Shown here: one piece after another, positions 36,206 through 45,305 of the stretch | Layout of the letters: the number at the start of each line of letters is the position of its first letter | How positions within the stretch are numbered: the first letter of the stretch is position 1 | Origin: Enterococcus raffinosus | Lineage (GTDB): Bacteria > Bacillota > Bacilli > Lactobacillales > Enterococcaceae | Reading direction: 5' to 3' | Length of the DNA stretch: 64,000 bases | NCBI RefSeq assembly: GCF_018917525.1 | Contig: NZ_JAHLOS010000003.1 | Span: 154,585-218,584, forward strand | Program-made: the position numbers and the translations under genes | The notes under the pieces: generated by a model | Told to the model about the DNA's origin: nothing | The model's database searches: none | The model's input: the letters and a program-made list of their open reading frames with translations, nothing else

Positions 36206-36622
36206 ATGAAACCTATCTTAAAAGATCCATCAGAATTTCCAACTATTGAAAACTTAGCGAAGCATTTATCCCCTGAAAATCTGCAGCTTTACCAGCAGCT
36301 ATTAGAGACAATCCATAAGTATTCCTATCAAGAGGATTGGAACTATTACAAGGATGGCAATAATTGGTTAAGTAAAATACTCTTTAAAAAGAAAAATTTG
36401 GGCTGGATCTCAGTGTGGGAGACTGGTATCAAAGTCAGTGTTTTTTTCGCTGATAGAGTTTGGCCGCAGCTGGTTGCCAATGAACTCTTCAGCAAACTTG
36501 AAGCGAGCGGTGCAGAGATTGATAAAACAGGAAAATTGAATGCTGTTTTGATTCCACTGAAAGATGAAAATAGCGTCATAACCGCTATAGAGACAATCAA
36601 TTTTAAGAAAAAAATAAAATAG
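36206..36622 (+). CDS. Small DUF3788-like protein
   Basis: 138 residues, with W-rich strands WNYYKDGNNWLSKILFKKKNLGWISVWETGIKVSVFF that match the remembered DUF3788 pattern. Family members often lie next to regulators, as here behind the WYL regulator. Function unknown. An AAGGAGG ribosome site precedes the ATG, and a terminator follows. Confidence 0.55.
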   Translation: MKPILKDPSEFPTIENLAKHLSPENLQLYQQLLETIHKYSYQEDWNYYKDGNNWLSKILFKKKNLGWISVWETGIKVSVFFADRVWPQLVANELFSKLEASGAEIDKTGKLNAVLIPLKDENSVITAIETINFKKKIK

Positions 36623-36629
36623 AAAAGGA

Positions 36630-36674
36630 AAGAGACAAGAGAGTCGTATGAATGACTATTTTTGTCTCTTTTTT
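36630..36674 (+). terminator. Terminator after the DUF3788-like gene
   Basis: Arms AAGAGACAA / TTGTCTCTT enclose a long loop and end in a T run. Confidence 0.75.
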
Positions 36675-36756
36675 GAGTGCAAAATATCAACCAGATGGTC
36701 GATAGGATTCAAATTACTTTTTTTCTACAATAAGAGTTGTCAGGAGGAGAGTATTA

Positions 36757-37692
36757 ATGAAAACATTCATTGAAGTAAAGAACTTAGAAAAGAGCTACAA
36801 AAGTAAAAAAGTCATTCATGGGATCTCTTTTTCGATTTATGAAGGAGAAATTCTGTGTCTCTTAGGACCCAATGGTGCATCAAAAAGTACGACGATCAAT
36901 ATTTTGTGTGGCGCACTGGGTTTTGATCGGGGAGAAGTAACCTGCAGAGGTCTCTCAATTGATCAAAATTTACAGACGTTTAAAAAACAATTAGGGATCG
37001 TACCACAGGATATAGCACTATATGAGGAGTTGACTGCAGAAAAGAACATTCAATTCTTTGCCTCGCTGTATGGTTTGAAAGGAAAAGAGTTGGAAGCAGG
37101 TGTCTCCTTTGCCTTGTCGTCAGTAGGCTTAACAAGCCATCGAAAAGAAAAGGTCACGACTTTTTCCGGAGGGATGAAACGAAGACTAAACATTGCCTGT
37201 GCGATTGCCCATCGGCCTGCACTGCTTATTATGGATGAGCCCACAGTAGGAATCGACCCGCAATCCAGAAACCACATATTGCAATCCATTAAAGAGATGC
37301 AGATGAAAGGAATGACGGTTCTGTATACGACTCATTATATGGAGGAAGTAGAAGAAATTTCGTCGAGGATCATTGTGATGGATCATGGTCAAATTATTGC
37401 CGAAGGAACAAAGGAAGCATTGAAGGAAAAAAATGATGAACAAAAGATGTCAATTGAAATAAGTGATGCTGCTAAAATTCCGTTAGACGTGTTTTATCAA
37501 ATTGAAGGTGTAAAAGAAGTAACTATAAAAGCGAATGAACTATTGATTACATCAATAAAAGGGATTGAAAATCTCGATCACATTATCGGAAAGCTCATAA
37601 GTTTACAACAAAAAATCCAAAATGTTGTTGTTCAGGAAGCCAATTTAGAGACCATCTTTTTGGATCTAACAGGTCGATCCTTACGAGATTAA
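36757..37692 (+). CDS. ABC exporter ATP-binding protein with atypical Walker A
   Basis: 311 residues: an ABC ATPase domain followed by a C-terminal extension as in drug/antibiotic exporters (DrrA type). Signature TFSGGMKRRLNIACAI, Walker B LLIMDEPTVGID, switch His in YTTHYMEEVE. Walker A reads GPNGASKSTT: the invariant Gly before Lys43 is Ser42 (codon TCA, 36880-36882). First gene of a three-gene unit with two ABC-2 permeases, possibly controlled by the adjacent MalT-like regulator. Confidence 0.85.
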   Translation: MKTFIEVKNLEKSYKSKKVIHGISFSIYEGEILCLLGPNGASKSTTINILCGALGFDRGEVTCRGLSIDQNLQTFKKQLGIVPQDIALYEELTAEKNIQFFASLYGLKGKELEAGVSFALSSVGLTSHRKEKVTTFSGGMKRRLNIACAIAHRPALLIMDEPTVGIDPQSRNHILQSIKEMQMKGMTVLYTTHYMEEVEEISSRIIVMDHGQIIAEGTKEALKEKNDEQKMSIEISDAAKIPLDVFYQIEGVKEVTIKANELLITSIKGIENLDHIIGKLISLQQKIQNVVVQEANLETIFLDLTGRSLRD

Positions 37693-37710
37693 AAGAAATG
37701 GGGGAGGGAA

Positions 37711-38457
37711 ATGATGTATCAGCTTTTTAAAATCATTCAACGAGATACGATGAATTTATTAACGAATCCCATGTGGATATTCTTTAGTTTAATGTACCCA
37801 ATTCTATTAGTGGCAGTATTGGGCTTTCTAACAGGAGGACTGTATGGGGATTATTTCACTAGTTACGATTATTATGGCGTCACCTTACTGTTGTTTTCTA
37901 CGATGTATGTAGCAACTTTTTCGGCGAATAGTTTTATGGAGGAAAAAATAAAAAAGGCTAATTTACGAATTGTGTATTCACCTATACGTAATTGGTTTAT
38001 TCCTTTCTCAAAAGCTATTGCTGCTTTCTTATTTACTACCATCTTTTATAGCATTGCTGCTGTGATTTGCCAATTGCTATTTCAAATAAGATTTGGTGAT
38101 GAAAAATTGTTGCAGATTTGGCTTCTATTTATTGGAATGAATTTACTGTTCAGTTGTATTGGGGTTTTGATGTGTTGCATTTTCAAAAGTGAAGGAGTCG
38201 CCAATCAAATTCTTAGTATTTTGACTGTCGCATTGGCTATGCTCTCAGGCTTTCTATTTCAAGTAGCTAACTTGGGAGAAACATTTGTCAAGATAAGCAA
38301 TTGGCTGCCCACAACTAAGGTAGCACAGACGATCTTCGAAATGATTTACGATCAGAATTCGTCAAACTTTTCTTCAGTCCTATTGCTGCTAGTCGCTTTC
38401 TTTATTTTGATACTGACAGTGTCGATGGTTTTATTTAATGGGGAGGAATATGTATGA
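37711..38457 (+). CDS. ABC-2 type permease (first)
   Basis: 248 residues with about six hydrophobic segments, typical of DrrB-type ABC-2 permeases. An N-terminal cytoplasmic helix (LFKIIQRDTMNLL) precedes the first membrane span. GGGGGAGGG lies before tandem ATG codons at 37711 and 37714. It overlaps the second permease by ATGA, so the two likely form a heterodimer with the ATPase. Confidence 0.8.
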   Translation: MMYQLFKIIQRDTMNLLTNPMWIFFSLMYPILLVAVLGFLTGGLYGDYFTSYDYYGVTLLLFSTMYVATFSANSFMEEKIKKANLRIVYSPIRNWFIPFSKAIAAFLFTTIFYSIAAVICQLLFQIRFGDEKLLQIWLLFIGMNLLFSCIGVLMCCIFKSEGVANQILSILTVALAMLSGFLFQVANLGETFVKISNWLPTTKVAQTIFEMIYDQNSSNFSSVLLLLVAFFILILTVSMVLFNGEEYV

Positions 38458-39419
38458 TCGCGATGTTCAGAAATGATTGGGCTAGAACCTGGCAGAATAA
38501 AGCGCGGCTCTTTGTTATGTTAGGTTTGATTCTTATATCTATTCTATTAGCAGTTTTTGTTAGCGGTAAGGGAAATTTTTCTACTAAAATTGGATTAATC
38601 GGTGGTTCCGAACAAGAGATTGTCTCGGACACGGTAAAAATAGATCGGCTTTCACAAAAACCTGAAGCATCAGCGTTAGCTTTAGGAACGTATGACGCGA
38701 TTGTGGATATGCGAAGCGGCACGCCTGTGATAACTACCTTTAAAAGTGAGGAATATAAAAAAGAACTGATGGAGTATTTCAAAAATCCTCAGTCTATTCG
38801 AGATAACCAGAAAAATGAAGGCGGCATCGGGAGCAAGATTATCGGTTATATGTTGATGTTCGTATTGATGTCCAGTGTAACGAATATGCTGCTGTTTAGT
38901 GAAGATAAAGAAAAACATATTATGGAACGGATCATCACCACGCCAGTTAGTTTTTTTAAATTATTCGCCAACTACACATTGTTTTCCTGGCTGCTGCTGT
39001 TTATTCCCAACAGTTTGATTCTTGCAAGTATTTCACTTTTGGGCTTTACCGATATCGGTTTTTCCGTATCAAATTCTCTTGTATTGATTGGTTTGATTGC
39101 TTGCTTTGGGGTGTCATTCTCAATTTGCAACGCATCCTTTTTCCAAGTAGCAGATACGGCAACTATGTTGGGATCGATGATTATGATGATTACCACCATA
39201 TTATCGGGAAGTTTCTTCTCGTTGGATAACGGCAATAAGTTCTTCAACCACCTAATCCATTGGTTGCCGCAAAAACAATTTTTGGAGTTAGTCAAAAATA
39301 TTGAGGCTGGTCAAAGCTATGGAGACAATTTTCAACGGGTGCTCTATTTGATTGGCATAAGCGCGGTTTTGATGATCGTTGCTATTTTTAAAACAAGAAA
39401 GGAGTATGTCCGAAATTGA
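38454..39419 (+). CDS. ABC-2 type permease (second)
   Basis: 321 residues. One N-terminal membrane span (LFVMLGLILISILLAVFVSG) is followed by an extracellular region of about 110 residues and five C-terminal spans, the layout of ABC-2 (YhgE/DrrB-like) permeases. EDKEKHIMERIITTPVS is the conserved cytoplasmic coupling region. Substrate unknown; drug, peptide or lipid export are all possible. Confidence 0.8.
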   Translation: MIAMFRNDWARTWQNKARLFVMLGLILISILLAVFVSGKGNFSTKIGLIGGSEQEIVSDTVKIDRLSQKPEASALALGTYDAIVDMRSGTPVITTFKSEEYKKELMEYFKNPQSIRDNQKNEGGIGSKIIGYMLMFVLMSSVTNMLLFSEDKEKHIMERIITTPVSFFKLFANYTLFSWLLLFIPNSLILASISLLGFTDIGFSVSNSLVLIGLIACFGVSFSICNASFFQVADTATMLGSMIMMITTILSGSFFSLDNGNKFFNHLIHWLPQKQFLELVKNIEAGQSYGDNFQRVLYLIGISAVLMIVAIFKTRKEYVRN

Positions 39420-39465
39420 GTAAACTGATATACTAAGGGTACTTTTTAGTGGAAGGAAAATCTTT

Positions 39466-42039
39466 ATGCGAAAACACTTATCAACGAATCGCGTTAAAGC
39501 ACCAGAAATCCTTGAAAAATCTGTCAGAAGAAAAAGTCTAGCTGAAAAAATACAAACCGGCCTTCAAAAAAAACTGCTGATTTTAGAAGCAGGTGCGGGG
39601 CATGGTAAAACAACTGCTATCCGAGAGGAACTTAGCTATCTCCCATCAGATCGCTGGCATTGGCTGACTCTTAATGAAGACTGTGATCATTTAATTGTTT
39701 TCTGGAGCTATCTGATTGAAGTACTGAAAGAACGGTTGGATTCGATGAAAGAAGAGCTTCTTGTTTATTTTCAATCAGGAATGAACTCTGAAAATATTGA
39801 AGAATTCATCCTCTTTTTAGTAAATAGTTTAACTTTTGAAGCAGACGAGTATCTAATCCTGGATGATTTTCAGACAATAAAAAATGAGACGGTACTTCGT
39901 TCATTCGAACGCTTGCTAGAGGAAATCCCAGAAAAATTACATGTGGTGATAACCACTAGGTATCAGCCGGAGCTTTATTTAACGAAATTTTTATTAGCAG
40001 AACAACTTCAGTATATTCGGGAAGATGATTTTCTTTTATCTGATAATGAGGGAATGACCTTTATCCAGCAAAATTCTCGCGAAGAGCTTTCTCAAGAAAC
40101 GAAGAGCTACTTACTAGAAACTGCGATGGGATGGGTCGGCGGATTAAAATTGCTGATGGCTGTTAAAAAAATCGATCAAACACATCCTGAAAAAATCAGC
40201 TTTGAAAATAAAATTCTTTCCGAATATCTTGCAAGAGAAATATTCGACAACTTATCGAAAGAGGAACAAGAATTTTTAATTATCTCAGGAATTTTCCCCT
40301 TCATCTATCCCAATTTAAGTCAAGAAATGTTTCCAGAGGTCAATTTCTTTTCGATGATTGAGAGTTTGTTGGAGAAAAACCTTATGATTACTTGTATTGA
40401 TAATGTGGAGCAAAAGTTTACTTTCCATCCGATCCTTAAGGAATATCTGGTCAAAGAATTTCAATTATTGCCAGTTGAGCAACAACAAAATGTGAAAAAG
40501 CAAACAGCAGCCGTTTTTATCGAGGATGGTTATTTAGATGAAGGGATTTCTTTATTATTCGAGTTGAGAGAATATCCGCAGCTTATGAAGCTAATCGTAG
40601 AAAATGAGCAATCCTTTCGGCGAATGTACTATATTGAACAGATACCGAAAGAGATTGCGTTGACGAATATCGATTTTGCCTTTCAAAAATTTGTCTATTA
40701 TTATTCCAATCTTGAATACGATAATTGCTACGAGTTGATAGAAGCATTGGAAGAAAAATATCCAGATCAAAAGGAAATCAGAGCATTAAGCGGCATTAAA
40801 TTATTGCTTGGTTCTGATTATTTAACAACCGCTCAGACACCGAATACTATTCAAGAAATCGAACAATTGAAGCTGGACGATGTATCTAAAGCACTCATTT
40901 TTTTGAAAAGCGCCGTGATTCTCTTTTTTAAGGAAAATTATCAGCAAGCAAAACAATTCCTTGAGGCAAGTGAAAAACGAAATCAAAAGAGTAAAAGTAA
41001 TTTTCTAGAATATTTCAATCAGACTTTATTAGCCCAAATTTGCGAGGAAACCGGTGAGTTGAATAAAGGTCTGTCTATTCTGACAAAGGTTTATCAGAAG
41101 CTAGATGGTTTAGGCGGCAATTCCAAGATGAAAGAAACTTACCAAGTTAGTTTCTTTATCACGATTACAGGCATCCATTTGAAACAATTAAATTTGGAGG
41201 CTGCTGCGGAAACCTTACAAAAGGCGGATACGAACAAACATCCGCACATCCGAGCATCTTATTTATACAATTTAGCAGAATTGCATTATCTTGCCGGTAA
41301 TGAAGAAAAAGGCTGGCAAGTTTTTAAAGAATTGGAGGCTGGAGCGACCGGAAGCTACAGCAATCCCTTTACACTATCCGGGATCATGAAATACGCCCTA
41401 AAAATTGACCAACTGTCGGGCTATTACAAGGATCAATTCGTCGAGGCCTTCGAGCAGCATCCCGAACTTCATAATATGGCCTATCAGTTATTTTATGGCA
41501 TGATTCTTTTAAAAAGAGGGGACTATCAAGGATGCCTTCAGGTGACTGATGGAATTTTGGAAAAAAGTCGTAAGCAGCGTATTTACGCTAAAATCATTGA
41601 GGCGAACCTGTTAAAACTGGCAGCAATTCTGAAGATGCAAGGGGACCATTCCAGGCAACTGCTGAATATCTATCATGAGTGTTTATATTATGGCAATGAA
41701 AACCAAATCTTTAACGATTTCTTTCTTTTTCGCCAGGAGATCGCCCAACTGATTGAAATGCAAAAGGACAAAATAGAGGCGAGCTTAGAACCGCGAGAAA
41801 TAAACTTTCATCGCCAAGTAATGAATTTATGCTGTTACAGCTCAGGATCATTATTGACAGAACGAGAGATCGAAATTTTAGCCGAAATGGCGAAAGGTCT
41901 GACCAATAAGGCGATTGGAGAAAAGCTGTTTATTTCGGTAGCAACCGTCAAAACACATATTTTAAACATTTACCGTAAATTAGAAGTCAGTTCTCGAGTA
42001 ACCGCCGTCGATAAGGCCAAGCAAATGCGTTTAATTTAA
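39466..42039 (+). CDS. MalT-type (LAL) LuxR-family transcriptional regulator
   Basis: 857 residues, a large ATP-dependent activator. N-terminal STAND ATPase: Walker A LEAGAGHGKTT, Walker B EYLILDDFQTI, sensor VVITTRYQPELYL. A long middle region of helical TPR-like repeats follows (residues ~380-770). The C-terminal LuxR HTH reads LTEREIEILAEMAKGLTNKAIGEKLFISVATVKTHILNIYRKL. It starts 46 bases after the ABC exporter genes on the same strand, so it may respond to and control that exporter. The inducer is unknown. Confidence 0.85.
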   Translation: MRKHLSTNRVKAPEILEKSVRRKSLAEKIQTGLQKKLLILEAGAGHGKTTAIREELSYLPSDRWHWLTLNEDCDHLIVFWSYLIEVLKERLDSMKEELLVYFQSGMNSENIEEFILFLVNSLTFEADEYLILDDFQTIKNETVLRSFERLLEEIPEKLHVVITTRYQPELYLTKFLLAEQLQYIREDDFLLSDNEGMTFIQQNSREELSQETKSYLLETAMGWVGGLKLLMAVKKIDQTHPEKISFENKILSEYLAREIFDNLSKEEQEFLIISGIFPFIYPNLSQEMFPEVNFFSMIESLLEKNLMITCIDNVEQKFTFHPILKEYLVKEFQLLPVEQQQNVKKQTAAVFIEDGYLDEGISLLFELREYPQLMKLIVENEQSFRRMYYIEQIPKEIALTNIDFAFQKFVYYYSNLEYDNCYELIEALEEKYPDQKEIRALSGIKLLLGSDYLTTAQTPNTIQEIEQLKLDDVSKALIFLKSAVILFFKENYQQAKQFLEASEKRNQKSKSNFLEYFNQTLLAQICEETGELNKGLSILTKVYQKLDGLGGNSKMKETYQVSFFITITGIHLKQLNLEAAAETLQKADTNKHPHIRASYLYNLAELHYLAGNEEKGWQVFKELEAGATGSYSNPFTLSGIMKYALKIDQLSGYYKDQFVEAFEQHPELHNMAYQLFYGMILLKRGDYQGCLQVTDGILEKSRKQRIYAKIIEANLLKLAAILKMQGDHSRQLLNIYHECLYYGNENQIFNDFFLFRQEIAQLIEMQKDKIEASLEPREINFHRQVMNLCCYSSGSLLTEREIEILAEMAKGLTNKAIGEKLFISVATVKTHILNIYRKLEVSSRVTAVDKAKQMRLI

Positions 42040-42134
42040 CAGGTACATTGGAATACGTCAATTTGGTTATTAGCGTACAATGATTTCATAATATCTAAAG
42101 TAAATTCTTGATCACGAGCGAATAATTATCTTTA

Positions 42135-42188
42135 TACTAAAATAGACTGATCTGCTGATGAATACAATGGAGATCAGTCTATTTAGTA
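42135..42188 (+). terminator. Terminator after the MalT-like gene
   Basis: Arms TACTAAAATAGACTGATCT / AGATCAGTCTATTTAGTA, nearly perfect over 18 bases, with A-rich and T-rich outer parts. Located about 100 bases after the stop. Confidence 0.6.
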
Positions 42189-42262
42189 TGCAAAAGGAAC
42201 ATCTTCATTACGCTGTACACAATTTTTAGGGGTTAGACTGGAAAGGAGTGTTTAAGAAGCTA

Positions 42263-42306
42263 TTCTATGGTTTGAGAATAATGTTAGTTTTTCTCAAACC
42301 ATAGAA
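42263..42306. repeat. Perfect 16-base inverted repeat
   Basis: TTCTATGGTTTGAGAA and its exact complement TTCTCAAACCATAGAA are separated by 12 bases. There is no T run, so a simple terminator is less likely. Function unknown. Confidence 0.75.
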
Positions 42307-42933
42307 GAAGTATAAATCGTGAGCTAGATAAACCAAGAATCTGATTAAATCAGTATTTGTTTAGGTTTCAATATTTTTATAATCGTTTTAGCAAATTAGT
42401 TTTTAGATTTTTTATTTTACTTAGAAACCGATGAATGGACGACAGAAATTTTTTTGATGGGTTTAAGCGATGATTACGAGTAAAGCCTTAAGCGAATGAT
42501 CTGAAACGAGTTTATTAAGTGAGTTGCATGATTGTGATCTTAATGTGCACTAAATGGTCGTCAGATGACGATTGAGAGTGATTTTAAGATTAAAAGACTG
42601 ACAAGAACCCACAAGTGATCCTCAGAATCGTCTTTAATTACTAGCAGTCATGTTCTTGGAGTAATCAATCAGCTTGTACAACACAGCTAAGATATTAAAG
42701 GCTTTTTAGCTTGCTGAAGATGATGCAGTTTAAAATCATGTTTTCGTAACAATATCTATTTTCCCGAAAGCATGATTTTTTGGATGATCAAAAGCAGTTA
42801 AAATGATGCTTTGGACCGTCAAAGTCGATCACTAAGTATTTAAATTTTTAAGCAGATCTAAGTATTTATTCTGAGTGTTTTATGACGTTGACTTAACTGT
42901 TGCTTCGTTGTGATCGGATAAATTTGTTGCTGC

Positions 42934-42970
42934 ATCAATGATTGCCGCGCTTGTAGCGGCAATCATTGAT
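42934..42970. repeat. Perfect 15-base inverted repeat
   Basis: ATCAATGATTGCCGC and GCGGCAATCATTGAT are exact complements around a seven-base loop GCTTGTA. No T run follows. It is 295 bases before the first XerS-like gene. Confidence 0.8.
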
Positions 42971-43180
42971 GACTTAAAACTGAATACATGGATAATTGTT
43001 TGATTGATAAATCAATTTGTTTTATCACAGCAACCTATCTTTCTCCTTTTTTGATTGTCGTTATTTTAACAGAAGATAACGTCTTTTATGTTTTATAGAA
43101 AGAACCATTTTTCAGTAATACTAGTAAATTTATCAATATCTCCCCTTTTCTATCAATATCTAGTTTTCGTTATTTTATAG

Positions 43181-43209
43181 TTGACAAATTGGTATATACC
43201 TATTATGGT
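43181..43209 (+). promoter_or_regulatory. Promoter of the first XerS-like gene with palindromic spacer
   Basis: TTGACA at 43181-43186, a 17-base spacer and TATGGT at 43204-43209. The spacer contains the perfect palindrome GGTATATACC (43191-43200), which could be an operator. GTTATTTTATA lies directly upstream at 43169-43179. Confidence 0.7.
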
Positions 43210-43264
43210 GTAGTTAGAGGTTTATGCCCCTCTCCTATCAAAAAATGAAAGGACTGAAATAGAA

Positions 43265-44407
43265 ATGAGTCGTGAACTACTTAAAGAACGTTACGAAAAA
43301 GAATTCGAAAAATTACCGGATTTCATTCAAAAATATTTACTCTATTTGGAAGCAATCCCCCGTTCAACGAATACCTTATACGAATACTCTAAAGAATATC
43401 GAAGATTCCTCTCCTGGCTTTCTTCCGAACAAATCATTCAGGTTGAAGATATTTCAGAGATTCGACTGGAAGATTTCGAAAGACTAAATAAAGATAAAAT
43501 CGTTTTATATAAATCCTTTTTGAATCAATCACCGAAACGAACCTTTGAAGGAAAAGCGGAGAATGAAATTTCTCAATCGCCTTTAAGTGAAAGAAATACC
43601 TATCGATTAAAAGTGACTGTTCAACGCAGTATCACTGCCCTTCGTTCCCTTTTTAAATACCTATCAAATGAGGAAATCGAGGAATTTGATGAACAGCTGG
43701 GTGATTATGTGATTCGCCCGATGTTAAGAAGAAACATTATGGTCAATATAGAAAATGGCGGTGTGGATGCTTCTGATGCGGTTCGCAAAGATAAAATCGA
43801 AAAAATGCTTTATTTAGACTCTGACGCGATTGACTTTGTGGAATTCGTCTATGATGGTTACGGCAATCAACTGACCTCTCGTCAAGCCAAAACTGCTTAT
43901 GAAAAAAATCGTATTAGAGATACCGCAATCCTTGCTTTATTTTTAGGATCAGGGATTCGTTTATCGGAACTGGTCAATACGAATGTCAATGATCTCAACT
44001 ATGAAGGCCTGTATGTCCAGGTTCAACGTAAAGGCGACACGTTGGATCATGCAATGATTTCCCCGATTTTTATTGATTACATACAAGAATATGTTGATCA
44101 GCGAAAGGCGCTCTATAATGCCGATGACTCAGTACCAGCCCTCTTTTTAACCAAACATAAAAATGCTGCCAAACGAATGGAAGGCGGTTCGATTGAAAAA
44201 ATGATCGACAAATACTCCACAGCCTTTGGAAAACGCACTACTCCCCATAAGCTGCGACATAGTGTTGGCACGATGGCCTTCAGAAAGACAAAAAATTTGA
44301 AGACTGTTAGTGAAATATTAGGTCAACGTGGGACATCCGCAACAGAGATTTATACGCATATTGTAAAAAAAGAAAAACGTTCCGTGATTGATGATCTTTG
44401 GACGTGA
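43265..44407 (+). CDS. XerS-like tyrosine recombinase (paralog 1)
   Basis: 380 residues. The N-terminal SAM-like domain (TNTLYEYSKEYRRFLSWL) and overall layout match the streptococcal/lactococcal XerS family. Catalytic residues: Arg in GSGIRLSELV, His and Arg in PHKLRHSVG, Tyr in EIYTHI. The box normally reading LGH is LGQ (SEILGQRGTSATEIYTH). A second XerS-like gene lies at 58822, so one may be the chromosome-dimer resolvase and this one an integrase-like paralog. It is flanked by a gene-free region and decayed genes. AAAGGACTG precedes the ATG. Confidence 0.85.
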   Translation: MSRELLKERYEKEFEKLPDFIQKYLLYLEAIPRSTNTLYEYSKEYRRFLSWLSSEQIIQVEDISEIRLEDFERLNKDKIVLYKSFLNQSPKRTFEGKAENEISQSPLSERNTYRLKVTVQRSITALRSLFKYLSNEEIEEFDEQLGDYVIRPMLRRNIMVNIENGGVDASDAVRKDKIEKMLYLDSDAIDFVEFVYDGYGNQLTSRQAKTAYEKNRIRDTAILALFLGSGIRLSELVNTNVNDLNYEGLYVQVQRKGDTLDHAMISPIFIDYIQEYVDQRKALYNADDSVPALFLTKHKNAAKRMEGGSIEKMIDKYSTAFGKRTTPHKLRHSVGTMAFRKTKNLKTVSEILGQRGTSATEIYTHIVKKEKRSVIDDLWT

Positions 44408-44445
44408 AAAAGAGGACATTCCAGTACGTGAATGTCCTCTTTTCA
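44408..44445 (+). terminator. Terminator after the first XerS-like gene
   Basis: Arms AAAAGAGGACATTC / GAATGTCCTCTTTT with an eight-base loop. Confidence 0.85.
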
Positions 44446-44524
44446 TGCATTTTCTAGAAAAATTCTGTCTTTTGCATTGCCAATAATTCTTCATAGAGCA
44501 TGGTTGTATTTACTTTTATATAAG

Positions 44525-44880
44525 TAGTTTCTAGTCGTATGTTTGATTTCTTGTAGAAGCAATGTTCGGATCTCTTCTTCGTTAAACCCAATTTTAGTCT
44601 TTTTTTTCATCGTAAATAATTGGCCGTTTTACCAGCTTCGGGTATTAACTAAGCAATATTAGTAATTGATTGAAGGAGAATTCTTCGAAATCAATCTTCA
44701 AGGCTGGGTAAATTTTTGATTTTTTTGAAATAATTTTATCGACTCCGCTTGGGCAAAGTGTGATAATCTTTTTCAACTCTTCTTGGTTTAAAGGATTATG
44801 GTCAATATTCCTTTAAACATACGGGATATCATACTCCTGAAACCAAGCTTTCGTTTTTTCGACATGATGTACAATAATTC
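44525..44880 (-). pseudogene. Decayed Spx/ArsC-family gene
   Basis: Read on the minus strand, one frame gives KTKAWFQEYDIPYV, a stop, RNIDHNPLNQEELKKII, then PSGVDKIISKKSKIYPAL, a second stop, YPKLVKRPIIYDEKK and, after a frameshift, KIGFNEEEIRTLL. This follows the Spx/MgsR pattern (KAWL..EIPY, RRPIIIDEKR, GYNEDEIR) closely. Two in-frame TAA codons, at least one frameshift and loss of the N-terminal CxxC region show it is dead. Confidence 0.75.
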
Positions 44881-45062
44881 CCAAATAAAATAGTAATCAT
44901 ATTTATTGACAGGCAATTTTTTACCATGAATTATAGGATCAGCGGCATTTTGTAAATTCTTTTCGATCCATGCAAGGGATCAATCCTACTTGATACTTGT
45001 CCATTTTTTTTCAAAGCCTTAATTGCAGCTTTTTCATATCTAACTGCATATTTTCTGGTCAT
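44881..45062 (-). pseudogene. Decayed RelE-type toxin gene
   Basis: The ATG at 45062 overlaps the antitoxin stop (ATGA). The start MTRKYAVRYEKAAIKALKK fits RelE toxins, but the frame then shifts: MDKYQ and, in another frame, WIEKNLQNAADPIIHGK carry on the RelE pattern. The C-terminal catalytic strand (WRYRVGDYR-like) is missing and the sequence runs into the spx-like remnant. At least two frameshifts plus a truncation. Confidence 0.7.
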
Positions 45063-45268
45063 AAACCAAGCTCTCGCTTCATTTCCTCATGCGAAATACT
45101 TTTATCACGCTCATTGGCTTTTTCATTAATATTGATGTCGATTTGATCCTCAAGTGATTCCATCAGTTTCGTCCGGACCAACTCAGAAATAGTCATACCG
45201 TTTAAATCAGCCATTGCTAATAAGAATTCCTTTTCTTCATCAGATACTCGAAAGGTAATTGATCCCAT
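45059..45268 (-). CDS. RelB/DUF6290-type antitoxin, orphan
   Basis: 69 residues from the ATG at 45268, which has AGAAGGGG upstream; a longer in-frame start at 45325 would overlap the preceding gene. A ribbon-helix-helix N-terminus (SITFRVSDEEKEFLLAMADLNGMTISELVRTKLMESLED) is followed by an acidic tail with EEMKRELGL, the toxin-binding type. Its partner toxin gene directly downstream is broken, so it now stands alone. Confidence 0.78.
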   Translation of the reverse strand: MGSITFRVSDEEKEFLLAMADLNGMTISELVRTKLMESLEDQIDININEKANERDKSISHEEMKRELGL

Positions 45269-45305
45269 AAGACCCCTTCTTTCATATGTGGACATAATGA
45301 AATCG

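Larger units (their letters stand above)
42040..43264 (+). other. 1.2-kb gene-free region rich in hairpins
   Basis: No plausible ORF on either strand. It contains a terminator for the MalT-like gene (42135-42188), a perfect 16-base-arm hairpin (42263-42306), an interrupted hairpin with arms AAAATCATG / CATGATTTT (about 42732-42780) and a perfect 15-base-arm hairpin (42934-42970). Composition is AT-rich. It could hold small RNAs, a recombination site or a decayed element; none can be shown from sequence alone. Confidence 0.6.

Noticed and set aside
36346..36690. Antisense ORF of 114 codons over the DUF3788-like gene
   Set aside because: A shadow frame of the sense gene with no ribosome site and low-complexity content.
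42040..43264. CRISPR array in the gene-free region
   Set aside because: No regularly spaced direct repeats and no cas genes; the repeats are inverted and each is unique.
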